From Duganella sp. CF517 (GTDB lineage: Bacteria; Pseudomonadota; Gammaproteobacteria; Burkholderiales; Burkholderiaceae_D): a stretch of DNA of 64,000 nt. The stretch spans positions 496,001 through 560,000 of the forward strand of contig NZ_FODC01000001.1 of assembly GCF_900110275.1 (NCBI RefSeq), read 5' to 3'. The position numbers and the translations under genes were made by a program. A model generated the notes under the pieces. That model saw only the letters and a program-made list of their open reading frames with translations. It made no database searches and was not told the DNA's origin. Of this stretch, positions 1-12,416 are shown one piece after another (within the stretch, counting starts at the first letter, position 1; each line of letters starts with the position of its first letter).

Positions 1-4028
<4,028 letters not shown>

Positions 4029-4029
<1 letters not shown>

Positions 4030-4886
4030 TGGGCGACATGATGCCATCGGCGCGGCGCCACTCCCCGTCCTCGATCGAGGAGCTGGAACTGGAGCTGCTC
4101 CTGGAAGCGCTGTTCCAATGCCATGGCTACGACTACCGTGGCTATCGGCGCGACCTGGTGCGCCGCAAGGTGCGGCGGCTCATGACGGAGCTTTCCTCCC
4201 CGACCATCTCGGCGCTGCAAGCGAAGGTGCTGCACGAGCCGGCCGCCTACGACGCGCTGGTCAAAGCGCTCTACGTCGAGCCGGCGCTGATGTTCGACAA
4301 CGCCTCGGAAACGGCGCTGCTGCGCATGTCGCTGGGCGTGTGCCTGCACGGCGCCGCGCTGCCGCGCGTCTGGCTGGCCGATTGCGCCGGCGCCCAGCAG
4401 GCGTGGACCTTGGCCATCCTGCTGGAGCAGGAGCAGCTGGGTCCGCGCACGGAGATCTACGCCACCGTCGCCAGCGACGCGCTGCTGGCCGAGGCGCTGC
4501 AAGCGAGCCTGCCGATGGCGCGCCTGAGTGAACTGCAGGGTAACTATATAAAGAGCGGCGGCGTCGGCCGCCTGATCGACTATTTCGAAGTGAACGCGGA
4601 AGGCACGCGCGCCGTGCCGCTGCCGCACCTTCGCAGCCGCATTACCTGGGCCCAGTACAACCTGGTGACGGACGCCTCGTTCAACGAATTCCAGATGATC
4701 GTGGCCGACCGCGCGCTGCCGGACTTCGGCGCGCCGCTGCGGGAGCGCGTGCTGCGGCTGTTCGACGACAGCCTGGCGCAATCGGGCTTGCTGGTGCTGG
4801 ACCGCCCGTTCGACGACGACGAACCGCTGGCACGCCAGTACAAGCAGGTGTTCCCGCGCCAGCCCTGGTACAAGCGGGTGGCTTAG
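4029..4886 (+). CDS. Degenerate CheR-like protein
   Basis: A 285-residue protein whose ATG overlaps the TGA of the hybrid kinase. The overall layout is that of CheR-type methyltransferases: a helical N-terminal part (about residues 15-75) and then an alpha/beta domain. The family's catalytic and SAM-binding motifs are missing. The usual EPT-FFR segment reads EPALMFDN, the glycine-rich G-C-GEE loop reads DCAGAQQAW, and the CRN-LIYF segment reads VADRALPDFG. I infer a protein-interaction or pseudo-enzyme role beside the multi-HAMP kinase rather than receptor methylation. The 3' end overlaps the convergent glutathione transferase gene by four bases. Confidence 0.75.
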
Positions 4887-5509
4887 AACCTGGTCGACGC
4901 GCTGGGGCGCTCGGCGATGCGGTCGCGCCACGCCTGCAAGTGCGGCATCCCTTCGGCGGACGGACGGAACTTCATCAACCCGCGCGCGAACTCCAGCGCG
5001 CAGAATGCCGTGATGTCGGCGATCGTGAAGCGCTGGCCGGCGACGAACGGCTGGCTGGAGAGGATTCGATCCAGCCAGCGCGCCGTCTCGCGCATCTTCT
5101 CCCCCTGCGAGGCGCCGAAATCGGCAAACTGCGGCTGCTCCAGCACCGCCAGTCCCGGATGCGTATGCCGCACGCAATTGGCGATGCCGAAGAACAGATG
5201 CAGCTCCACCCGGCGGTCGGTCATCTCGATGAAGGCGCGCTCGTCATAGCCCTCACCCATCAGATTCGGCTCCGGCGCGTAGCCTTCCAGCCAGCTGCAA
5301 ATGGCGCGCGTCTCGCTCAGCAAGCGGCCGTCGTCCAGCTCCAGCACCGGCACGCGGCCGAACGGATTCTTTTCGAGGAATTCGGCGCTGCGGTTCTGGC
5401 CGGAGGACAGGTCGATCTGCACCTGCTCGATGTCCTCCAGTCCTTTCTCGGCCATGAACATGGCGACCCGGCGTGGGTTGGGCGTGCGGCTCGACGTGTA
5501 GAACTTCAT
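4883..5509 (-). CDS. Glutathione S-transferase family protein
   Basis: A 208-residue cytosolic GST. The N-terminal thioredoxin-like domain has an SSRTPNPRR active-site region, the cis-proline strand GRVPVLELDDG and the glutathione gamma-glutamyl-binding SETRAI near residue 65. An all-helical C-terminal domain carries the usual FTIADI N-capping motif. It is encoded one base after a second GST gene on the same strand, so the two are probably cotranscribed. The substrate cannot be predicted from sequence. Confidence 0.88.
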   Translation of the reverse strand: MKFYTSSRTPNPRRVAMFMAEKGLEDIEQVQIDLSSGQNRSAEFLEKNPFGRVPVLELDDGRLLSETRAICSWLEGYAPEPNLMGEGYDERAFIEMTDRRVELHLFFGIANCVRHTHPGLAVLEQPQFADFGASQGEKMRETARWLDRILSSQPFVAGQRFTIADITAFCALEFARGLMKFRPSAEGMPHLQAWRDRIAERPSASTRF

Positions 5510-5510
5510 C

Positions 5511-6212
5511 TCACACGCCCCCGGTGCGCGACTGGCCGGTCTCCAGCATCTTGCGCGCCTCGACCGCGATCTGCTCCAGCTCCTCCGGCGTGGTGCGCTC
5601 GACGCGCGGCGGCAGTATCAGGCCGCGCTTGACGGCGGGCCGCTCGCGGATCGCCGCCAGCCAGCGCTGCAGGTGGGGCAAATCGTCGACCGGAATGCCG
5701 GTCCAGTTGTGAATATTGACCCACGCGAAATTGGCGATGTCGGCGATCGAATAATCGCCGGCCAGGTATTCGTTATCGGCCAGATGGCCATCGAGCACGC
5801 GGAACAGGCGCTTGCTCTCGCCCTGATAGCGGTCGATCGCCGGCTGGATCTTCTCCGGGAAGTAGCGGTAGAAGACGTTGGCCTGCCCCATCATCGGGCC
5901 GACGCCGCCCATCTGGAACATCAGCCATTGCAGCACCTTGGAGCGGCCCTTGAAATCGGCGGGCATCAACTCGCCGGTCTTCTCGGCCAGGTAGATCAGG
6001 ATGGCGCCCGATTCGAACACCGCGAAATTGTCTTCCGACCGGTCGATGATGGCCGGGATGCGGCCGTTCGGATTAATCGCCAGGAACCACGGCTGCTTTT
6101 GCTCGTTGGCCGACAGCTCCAGCGCGTGCAGCGTGTAGGTCAGTTCCAGCTCTTCGAGCGCGATGGAGATTTTGTGGCCGTTCGGCGTGGCGGCGGTGTA
6201 CAGGTCGATCAT
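5511..6212 (-). CDS. GST-like disulfide-bond oxidoreductase (YfcG type)
   Basis: A 233-residue protein beginning [14 protein letters not shown], which is close to E. coli YfcG (MIDLYFAPTPNGHK). YfcG is a glutathione-dependent disulfide reductase that lacks a classic catalytic cysteine. The thioredoxin-like domain has NPNGRIPAI and [15 protein letters not shown], and the C-terminal helical domain has the [12 protein letters not shown] motif. It is the first gene of a two-gene unit with the downstream GST. The 480-bp gap upstream separates it from the divergent yceI-like gene. Confidence 0.87.
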   Translation of the reverse strand: MIDLYTAATPNGHKISIALEELELTYTLHALELSANEQKQPWFLAINPNGRIPAIIDRSEDNFAVFESGAILIYLAEKTGELMPADFKGRSKVLQWLMFQMGGVGPMMGQANVFYRYFPEKIQPAIDRYQGESKRLFRVLDGHLADNEYLAGDYSIADIANFAWVNIHNWTGIPVDDLPHLQRWLAAIRERPAVKRGLILPPRVERTTPEELEQIAVEARKMLETGQSRTGGV

Positions 6213-6271
6213 TGTCTCTGCCTTTGGTTGTAGTTTATGTGAAGAGATAATAGCCCGATTCGAAAAGCGGT

Positions 6272-6318
6272 GCCGCCGTCACGATAAAATAAACACAACC
6301 CGATCGGGAGACGGCGGC
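6272..6318. other. Long-spaced inverted repeat in the 6213-6692 gap
   Basis: GCCGCCGTC (6272-6280) is matched by GACGGCGGC (6310-6318), enclosing the small palindrome CCCGATCGGG at 6299-6308. The adjacent run of A lies on the wrong side for a terminator of either neighbour. The function is unknown. Apart from this repeat and the hairpin cluster at 6484-6589, I see nothing convincing in this 480-bp gap. Confidence 0.3.
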
Positions 6319-6483
6319 GCAAAAAAAACCAGCGTCATCGTGAGATGAAACTGGTCGTAAAACGCTCGAGAGCGTGGGGATGGACGGTGTCCGGCGGCGA
6401 TCGTGCCGCCTGAACGAAATCTGTGCCGGGCTGTAGGGGTCCGGCAACCGGGCGCTCGGCTTAACCGCGCGCTATGGGTGGTA

Positions 6484-6589
6484 CTTTGCCAGCTATCGGC
6501 AAAGCCAGGCTTAGGACTTCATTAAGTCGCGACCGGAAAGGGAAACTTAGGTAGGATGGTGCCGGTGTTTCAGGCCACCGGCGAGCCTG
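6484..6589 (+). ncRNA. Candidate structured leader RNA or small RNA
   Basis: Three stem-loops and a closing helix fall within 106 bases. CTTTGCC pairs with GGCAAAG (6484-6490/6498-6504), GACTT with AAGTC (6515-6519/6524-6528), and GCCGGTG with CACCGGC (6561-6567/6576-6582). The last two are enclosed by CAGGCT/AGCCTG (6506-6511/6584-6589). CTTAGG also occurs twice inside. The cluster lies about 100 bases before the yceI-like lipoprotein gene. The layout resembles a cis-regulatory RNA, but I could not match it to a riboswitch consensus that I know. Confidence 0.3.
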
Positions 6590-6692
6590 CTGAGTCATGC
6601 TTTGTGATATCCCGCACCTGCTTGGGTACGGCGACCAACTGGAGCACGCTGGGACCAGCGAACGCATAATAATCTTACAATATGACGCCCAA

Positions 6693-7424
6693 ATGACGCA
6701 CACGCACACACCTCGCAAAACAAACACGCCGTCGACCAGCGCGCTGCGCGCCCTGGCCGGCGCCGCGCTGATGGCCACGCTGGCGGCCTGCTCGCCGCCG
6801 CGCGCGCCCGGCGACGCGTCCGGCGCCGCAGCGCCGCCTCCCCCGCCCGCGACAACGGCGGCGGCACCCGCGCCGGCCCCGAGCGCGGAACACGTGCTGC
6901 GGATCGACAGCGCCGCATCGCTGATCGCCGTCACCGTGCGGCGCGGCGGCTTGCTGGCGCGGCTGGGGCACGATCACGTGATCGCCAGCCGCACGGTCAG
7001 CGGCACTGTCGCGCCGGCGCTCAACCGCGCCGACTTCCAGTTCCGCCTCGATCAACTGACGGTGGACGAACCGGAACTGCGGCGCGTCGCCGGCCTGGAA
7101 AAGCAGCCGTCGGCCGACGCCATCGACGGCACCCGGACCAATATGCTGACCAAGGTGCTCGACGCCGAGCGCTTTCCGGTGGTCTCGGTGCGCGCCGAGC
7201 GTGGCGCGGCCGGCGAACCGCTGCGCGTGGCGATCACGCTGCACGGCGTCACGCGCAACTACGCCATTCCGGTCGATCTGCGCGACGACAACGGCGTGAT
7301 GACGGTCGGCGGCACGGTCGATTTGAACCAGACCGATTTCGGCCTGGTACCGTTTTCCGTGATGGGCGGCGCCATGGCGGTACAGGACAAAATGGAGCTG
7401 CGCTTTTCGCTGGTGGCGAAATAA
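6693..7424 (+). CDS. YceI-family periplasmic lipoprotein
   Basis: A 243-residue protein. The start chosen is the ATG giving MTHTHTPRK, because a lipoprotein signal follows it directly: a hydrophobic stretch ends in LAAC, with Cys as the expected lipid attachment site. An Ala/Pro-rich linker of about 30 residues leads to a YceI-like lipocalin-fold domain. YceI relatives bind polyisoprenoid-type amphiphiles, but the ligand here is unknown. Motifs include LARLGHDHVIA and the TDFGLVPFSVMGG strand near the end. It is longer at the N-terminus than the soluble YceI at 45985. A structured-RNA candidate precedes it. Confidence 0.8.
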   Translation: MTHTHTPRKTNTPSTSALRALAGAALMATLAACSPPRAPGDASGAAAPPPPPATTAAAPAPAPSAEHVLRIDSAASLIAVTVRRGGLLARLGHDHVIASRTVSGTVAPALNRADFQFRLDQLTVDEPELRRVAGLEKQPSADAIDGTRTNMLTKVLDAERFPVVSVRAERGAAGEPLRVAITLHGVTRNYAIPVDLRDDNGVMTVGGTVDLNQTDFGLVPFSVMGGAMAVQDKMELRFSLVAK

Positions 7425-7430
7425 AAAAAA

Positions 7431-7454
7431 GGCCCGCGGCAAGGAGCGCGGGCC
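7431..7454 (-). terminator. Rho-independent terminator of the LysE/RhtB gene
   Basis: GGCCCGCG (7431-7438) pairs with CGCGGGCC (7447-7454) around an 8-base loop. On the minus strand the hairpin is followed by eight U residues (plus-strand A run 7423-7430), which makes a strong intrinsic terminator for the gene at 7551-8186. It may also stop plus-strand transcription from the yceI-like gene, although no U tract follows on that side. Confidence 0.8.
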
Positions 7455-7550
7455 GAAGGTTTCAAATCGGGAGAGACTTGAAAGAGCAAGGCCAGTATGT
7501 CAACGCCGCATGACGCCATGATGACAACCGCCCGCGATGAACAAACTTTT

Positions 7551-8186
7551 TCAGCGGGCGACGATCAGCCGCAGTCCGAGGCCGACGAAAATCGCGCCCG
7601 CGACGCGGTCCATCCACATGCCGGCGCCGGGATGACGGTTGATCCACGCGCCCACCGTGCCTGAGAAATAACCGAGCAAGCCAAACACCAGCACGCCCTG
7701 GGCCGTGAACAGCAGTCCCAGTTGCGCGGTCTGCCAGCTGGCGTCGCCGCGCTCGGGCGCCACGAACTGCGGCAGGAACGACAGGAAAAACAGCACCACC
7801 TTCGGATTGATGGCGTTGGCGAACAAACCCTTGGCAAACAGCTTGCCCAGGCTTTCATCGGGCGAGGCGCCGCCGGCGCCCGGCACGCGCGCGCCGCCAC
7901 GGCTGCGCAGGGCGCCGATGCCGAGCCAGATCAGATAGGCGCCGCCCACCAGCTTGAGCGCGCCGAAGGCCAGCGGCGAGGCCTTGATCAGCGCGCTGAC
8001 ACCCAGCGCCGCCAGCAGCGTATGACTCAGGCAGCCCAGCGCGCAGCCGAGCCCGAAAACCATGCCCCGCCGGCGCCCGCGCGACATGCCGACGCTGAGC
8101 ACCATCAAATTGTCCGGCCCCGGCGAGACGGTGATCAACAGCGCGGCGCTGAGAAAGCCAAAGAATTGTTCTGGAGTAATTAACAC
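7551..8186 (-). CDS. LysE/RhtB family amino-acid exporter
   Basis: A 211-residue inner-membrane protein with about six hydrophobic segments and the hallmark N-terminal motif SPGPDNLMVLSVGMSRGRRRG of the LysE/RhtB translocator family. KLVGGAYLIWLGI and the conserved NPKVVLFFLSFLPQF segment follow. The family exports amino acids such as homoserine, threonine or lysine; the substrate here cannot be deduced. It is a single gene ending in a strong hairpin, divergent from the hybrid kinase at 8349. Confidence 0.9.
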   Translation of the reverse strand: MLITPEQFFGFLSAALLITVSPGPDNLMVLSVGMSRGRRRGMVFGLGCALGCLSHTLLAALGVSALIKASPLAFGALKLVGGAYLIWLGIGALRSRGGARVPGAGGASPDESLGKLFAKGLFANAINPKVVLFFLSFLPQFVAPERGDASWQTAQLGLLFTAQGVLVFGLLGYFSGTVGAWINRHPGAGMWMDRVAGAIFVGLGLRLIVAR

Positions 8187-8348
8187 GCGGATTGTCCCAA
8201 TGCAAAAGCACGATCATAACCCCTCGATATCTCCGCTGCAATATTGCCAACAAAGTTGCCTGCGGCTACGGGCAAATTTTGTCTGGGACAGACATGTTCT
8301 CGTTTAAAATGAGCAAAAAACTATCCTTCAGCGCCCCTCGGAACATTA

Positions 8349-11249
8349 ATGAGCAAAGCAAGCAAGACGTACCACGCGTTCACCGCACCGGCCCGCCACG
8401 CCGGGCGCTACGCGTTGCTCGTACTGCTGAGCTTGTTCTGCCTGTGGCACCCGACGCGGGCCGCCGCCGCAGCCACCGAAGCGCCGGCGCCCATCACGTT
8501 AAGCGCCGCCACCGAAGGCAGCGGCGTCGACCTCGCCAAAGCCGGCAAACTTTATGTGGACGAAGGCCAGCCCTACCCGGCCACGGCGGCCGGACTGGCG
8601 TCGCTGGTGGCCGGCCTCAAGCCGGCCGGCCAGGTCGACCTGCTCGGCGGCGGCTACTGGCTGGTGGCCGAGCTGCGCAACGACAGCCGCCAGTCGGCCT
8701 GGGTCATCGACCCCAACGACACGCTGATCGACATGGTCGACATCCAACTCTACGGCGAGGACGGCAGCGTGCGCCAGATGTTGACCGGCTACCGCCAGCC
8801 GCACTCCTATCTGTTGCACTACGGCAAGGACATCGACCTGCACCCGGGCCAGCGCTACCACGTGCTGATCCGCTTCTCCAGCCCGTACTACGCGCGCACG
8901 CCGGTGTTCTCGGTGCTGCCGCGCACGGCCTACCAGCAGCTGGTCGCGCGCGAAAACGTGCTGATCATCGGTTCGATCGGCGCCCTGCTGGCGCTGACCG
9001 TGTTCAACTTCTTCATCTACTCGATCACGCGCGACCGCTCCTCGCTGTATTACTCGCTGTACGTGCTGTGCTACGCGATCGCCTGGGGCATGACGTTCCA
9101 CCTGTCGGCCGACCTGTTCAACTGGCACAACCTGCACTGGCATTACGTGCCGTTCTTCCTGCTGCCGGTGCTCAGCACGCTGTTCTACACCACCTTCCTG
9201 CGCCTGAAGCAATACGCGCCGCGCCTGTATAAACTGAGCCGCGTCAACCTCGTGCTGCCGCTGCTCACGTTGCCCAGCTGCTTCCTGGCGCTCAGCTACG
9301 CCCACACCATCGCCACCATCGTCATCACGATCTGGATGACGATGGCGCTCACCAGCGGCATCGTGGTGTGGCGCCGCGGCTACCAGCCGGCGCGCTTCTT
9401 CGTGCTCGGCTTCGTCGCGCTGATGGTGCCGGGCCTGCTGATCCTGCCGGCCAACGTCGGCCTGATCCCGGCGATGGTCACCAACGCCCAGTTGTTCACC
9501 TTGCTGGGCGGCACGCTCGACGGCGTGCTGCTGGCCTTCGCGCTGGCCGACCAGATCCGGCTGCTGCGCAACACGCTGGAACAGCGCGTGCAGGAGCGCA
9601 CCGCGCAGTTGACCGAGGCCAAGGAACACGCCGAGGTGGTCAGCCGCCACCGCATCGACTTCCTGTCGGCGATGAGCCACGACATCCGCACCCCGCTGGC
9701 CGGCGTGATCGGCATGATCAAGTTCGCCATGCGCGACCAGTCGGTGCGCGGACGGACCGAGGAATACCTGCGCATCGGCCTGCAAAACAGCGAATCGCTG
9801 CTGGCCATCCTCAACGACATCCTCGACTTTTCCAAGATCGACGCCGGCCGGCTGTCGATCGAGACGGTCGATTTCGACCTGATCGCGCTGATCGACGACG
9901 CCATCGGCATCCTGCAGGGCCAGGCCGACGCCAAGAGCCTGCTGCTGCGCAGCGACCTGGCGCTCGACCTGCCGCGCTACGTCAGCGGCGATCCGACCCG
10001 GCTGCGGCAGATCCTGCTCAATTTGCTGGGCAACGCCATCAAGTTCACCGACCGTGGCGAAGTGCGGCTGGACGCCTCGGCCATGCTGACCGCCGAAGGC
10101 CACGCCACCGTCTGCTTCGACGTCACCGACACCGGCCCCGGCATCCCGGCCGACACCTTGCCGCGCCTGTTCCAAAAGTTCGAGCAGGCCGACCACTCGA
10201 CCACGCGCCGCTACGGCGGCACCGGCCTCGGCCTGGCCATCTGCAAGGAATTGGTGGAGCTGATGGGCGGCTCGATCGGCGCCGAAAGCCGGGTCGGCGT
10301 CGGCTCGACCTTCAGCGTGACGTTGCCGCTGGCGTTGGGCAGGGAACCGGCGATCGATCCGTTCAGCCTGCCGCGCAAGGAGCACCACGCCTACCGCCTG
10401 CGCGTGCTGTGCGCCGAGGACGTGCGCACCAACCAGATCATCGTCAGCACCTTGCTCGAGAACATGGGCCACGACATCCGCATCGTCGAGAACGGTCTAC
10501 AGGCGCTGCACGCGCTCAGCACCGCCGCCTACGACCTGGTGTTGATGGACGGCCGCATGCCGATGATGGACGGCGAACAGGCCGCGCGCCTGATCCGCAG
10601 CGGCGGCAGCGAAGACTACCGCGTGCTCGATCCGTGCATCCCCATCATCGCGCTGACGGCCAACGCCAGCGACCACGACCGCGCGCGCTACCTCGCGGTC
10701 GGCATGGACGGTTTCCTCAGCAAGCCGGTCGATGAGCGCCTGCTGTACGACCAGATCGAGAAAATCATCGCCCTGCACCTGAGCCTGGGACGGCCGCTGC
10801 GCGCCACCGACGCGGCGCGGCTGACAGCGGCGCGCACCGATGCGCTGGATCAGCAATTCGGGGTGGGACCGGAAGGCGGGCCGCTGGAGAACCCGGCGGC
10901 GGTGCAGATCCTGCCGCTGGCCGGCATGTCGCACAAGCATATGCAGCGCATCACGCAAGCGTTCCTGGAGGAAGCGCCACGGCGCATGGAAACGGCGCGC
11001 GCGGCCGTCATCGCCGGCAACAGCGGCGCGGCGGCGGCGGCCATCCACGCCCTCAAGGGCAGCGCCGGCTATCTGAGTTCGACGCACCTGCACACGCTGT
11101 GCAGCGAAATGGAATCGGCGGCCACCGCCGGCCAACTGCTCGAGGTGGCCGACATGTTGCCGGACGTCGAGGCGGCGCTGCACAAGGCGTGCAGCGACCT
11201 GCGCACCGCCGTCGACAACGCCAGGGCGCCGGACGTCAGCAGCGCGTAG
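8349..11249 (+). CDS. 7TM hybrid histidine kinase with REC and Hpt domains
   Basis: A 966-residue protein. A signal peptide (about residues 18-40) precedes a periplasmic 7TMR-DISMED2-like sensory domain (about 45-195) and seven membrane segments of the 7TMR-DISM type (about 205-400). A short coiled coil leads to HisKA (His about residue 444 in MSHDIRTP) and a HATPase with DTGPGIP and GGTGLGL. A receiver domain follows (CAEDVRTNQ, phosphoacceptor LMDGRMPMMDG), and a C-terminal Hpt domain carries His in AIHALKGSAGYLS. This is a complete four-step phosphorelay in one protein, without an adjacent output regulator. 7TMR-DISM sensors usually detect carbohydrate-like or small extracellular ligands; the ligand here is unknown. 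Confidence 0.93.
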   Translation: MSKASKTYHAFTAPARHAGRYALLVLLSLFCLWHPTRAAAAATEAPAPITLSAATEGSGVDLAKAGKLYVDEGQPYPATAAGLASLVAGLKPAGQVDLLGGGYWLVAELRNDSRQSAWVIDPNDTLIDMVDIQLYGEDGSVRQMLTGYRQPHSYLLHYGKDIDLHPGQRYHVLIRFSSPYYARTPVFSVLPRTAYQQLVARENVLIIGSIGALLALTVFNFFIYSITRDRSSLYYSLYVLCYAIAWGMTFHLSADLFNWHNLHWHYVPFFLLPVLSTLFYTTFLRLKQYAPRLYKLSRVNLVLPLLTLPSCFLALSYAHTIATIVITIWMTMALTSGIVVWRRGYQPARFFVLGFVALMVPGLLILPANVGLIPAMVTNAQLFTLLGGTLDGVLLAFALADQIRLLRNTLEQRVQERTAQLTEAKEHAEVVSRHRIDFLSAMSHDIRTPLAGVIGMIKFAMRDQSVRGRTEEYLRIGLQNSESLLAILNDILDFSKIDAGRLSIETVDFDLIALIDDAIGILQGQADAKSLLLRSDLALDLPRYVSGDPTRLRQILLNLLGNAIKFTDRGEVRLDASAMLTAEGHATVCFDVTDTGPGIPADTLPRLFQKFEQADHSTTRRYGGTGLGLAICKELVELMGGSIGAESRVGVGSTFSVTLPLALGREPAIDPFSLPRKEHHAYRLRVLCAEDVRTNQIIVSTLLENMGHDIRIVENGLQALHALSTAAYDLVLMDGRMPMMDGEQAARLIRSGGSEDYRVLDPCIPIIALTANASDHDRARYLAVGMDGFLSKPVDERLLYDQIEKIIALHLSLGRPLRATDAARLTAARTDALDQQFGVGPEGGPLENPAAVQILPLAGMSHKHMQRITQAFLEEAPRRMETARAAVIAGNSGAAAAAIHALKGSAGYLSSTHLHTLCSEMESAATAGQLLEVADMLPDVEAALHKACSDLRTAVDNARAPDVSSA

Positions 11250-11272
11250 GCGCGATTTCATTGCCGCAACGT

Positions 11273-11689
11273 TTAATCCTTCAACTCGGCCGGCACCTTG
11301 CCGCCGTTTTCCGACAGCTTGATCATCACCTGCTTGTGCAGCCAGATATTCATCGACGCCGAATCGTTTTTGTCGCCGGTGTAGTGCAGCTCGTCGGCCA
11401 GCTCCTTGCGCGACGCCAGGCTGCTGTCCAGGTTGAGCAGCTTGAGCAGGTCGACGATGGAGGTGCGCCAGTTCAGCGGCTGCGAATTCTGCTGCTGCAT
11501 CGTGGTCAGGATCGCTTCGACGTCGACCAGCGGCGTCACCGGCTTAGCGGCGGCCGGCTGTGGCGCGGCGGCTGGCGCGGCAGGGGCAGCGGCGGCGGCT
11601 GGAGCTGGCGCTGGCGCCGTAGCCGGCTGCGCCGCATCGGGTTTGGAACCGGGGAAAATCTTGTGGAAGATGTTGCTCAGTATGCCCAT
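11273..11689 (-). CDS. DUF3597 domain protein
   Basis: A 138-residue protein. The start is the ATG giving MGILSNIFHKIFPG, which has AAAGGA about six bases upstream; longer in-frame starts lack a ribosome site. A short amphipathic N-terminus is followed by an Ala/Pro linker (about residues 20-50) and a conserved helical domain starting VDVEAILTTMQQ with NWRTSIVDLLKLL and ELADELHYTGD. That arrangement is typical of DUF3597, whose function is unknown. It lies convergent to the hybrid kinase. Confidence 0.8.
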   Translation of the reverse strand: MGILSNIFHKIFPGSKPDAAQPATAPAPAPAAAAAPAAPAAAPQPAAAKPVTPLVDVEAILTTMQQQNSQPLNWRTSIVDLLKLLNLDSSLASRKELADELHYTGDKNDSASMNIWLHKQVMIKLSENGGKVPAELKD

Positions 11690-11758
11690 GGTAGATCCTT
11701 TCAAAGTAGATAAATATAGACCGCTTGCGCGGCCGTCCGTTCCGTGCTGCTTGGATGT

Positions 11759-11796
11759 CATACCGTTTCATACGGTGTCATACGGTGTCCAACGGT
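11759..11796. repeat. 10-bp tandem repeat in the 11690-12014 gap
   Basis: Nearly four head-to-tail 10-base units are present: CATACCGTTT, CATACGGTGT, CATACGGTGT and CCAACGGT. They lie about 70 bases upstream of the DUF3597 start and within the 325-bp divergent gap. They could be direct-repeat operator half-sites or a slippage-prone microsatellite. I see nothing else certain in the gap apart from the AAAGGAG ribosome site at 12001 for the next gene. Confidence 0.6.
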
Positions 11797-12014
11797 CGCC
11801 GCGCCGGGCGCGCCATCCGGTTCATGGTAGCCGACATAAGCTTTTCGCGCCGTTTGCTTGCCCCGCCCGCGCACCCGGTGGCATATCGAAAGTTTCCCTC
11901 CGTCCACTCCTACATTTCTGCGGGATGTGCGCCTACTCACCGAACAGTCCGGGGAGCTTACGATGTGAACTCGGGGAAGGACAATGGTGCCTCCCCTTTC
12001 AAAGGAGAAGCATC

Positions 12015-12332
12015 ATGAGCCAACCTAACAAACCCAGCGAAAAAGGTTTCAAACCCGGCGCCAACATGCCTCACGACGGTTACGATCCCGAGCGGGACGG
12101 CATGTCGGAGAGTGGCAACCATGCCGTCGGGCATCCTGGCAACGACACGCCGCACGTGAACGAGCAACATGGCCGCGCGCCGGCACGTTCCGAGCAGAGT
12201 GTCCGCCAGGGCAACCTGAGCCGGAGTTACCAGGACAGCAAACAGGATGCGGCGGCCGCCTCGGCCGAGACCACGCACCGTGACCGCGCCGCCGGCGCCC
12301 GCGGCGACAACAGCACCGACACCAACCGCTAG
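12015..12332 (+). CDS. Small hydrophilic protein of unknown function
   Basis: A 105-residue protein starting MSQPNKPSEKGFKPG, with AAAGGAG eight bases upstream. It is almost free of hydrophobic residues and rich in Gly, Asn, His, Asp, Ser and Arg, so it is probably disordered like a hydrophilin. Short patterns such as PHDGYDPERDGM and GNHAVGHPGNDTPHVNEQHG look like a conserved small-protein family, but I do not recognise a named domain. It is a free-standing gene upstream of the XRE-cupin regulator. Confidence 0.65.
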   Translation: MSQPNKPSEKGFKPGANMPHDGYDPERDGMSESGNHAVGHPGNDTPHVNEQHGRAPARSEQSVRQGNLSRSYQDSKQDAAAASAETTHRDRAAGARGDNSTDTNR

Positions 12333-12386
12333 TCCGTAACCCCCAGCCGCCGATTCCGGCGACGATATGGATTCCAGTTTACTGGA

Positions 12387-12416
12387 CATGGATTTCCTGT
12401 AAAATGGAAATCCATG
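12387..12416. promoter_or_regulatory. Perfect dyad over the XRE regulator start codon
   Basis: CATGGATTTCC (12387-12397) and GGAAATCCATG (12406-12416) form a perfect 11-base inverted repeat with an 8-base spacer. The right arm contains the ATG of the regulator gene. A second dyad, CCAGT-TT-ACTGG, lies just upstream at 12374-12385. A possible promoter (TTTACT at 12378 and TAAAAT at 12400, 16-base spacer) falls inside the dyads. I infer an autoregulatory operator and possibly a leaderless mRNA, since no clear ribosome site precedes the ATG. Confidence 0.6.

Noticed and set aside
6235..6447. 70-codon minus-strand frame in the gap before the yceI-like gene
   Set aside because: There is no ribosome site, no recognisable domain, and it crosses the inverted repeat; coding is not supported.
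6484..6589. Cobalamin or c-di-GMP riboswitch
   Set aside because: The GGCAAAGCC and CTTAGG stretches recall parts of known consensus elements, but the conserved cores and the matching receptor segment are missing. I kept it as an unclassified candidate.
7530..7561. Second hairpin at the RhtB gene 3' end as a terminator
   Set aside because: CGCCCGC/GCGGGCG overlaps the stop codon and has no U tract in the correct position, whereas the hairpin at 7431 is a better terminator.
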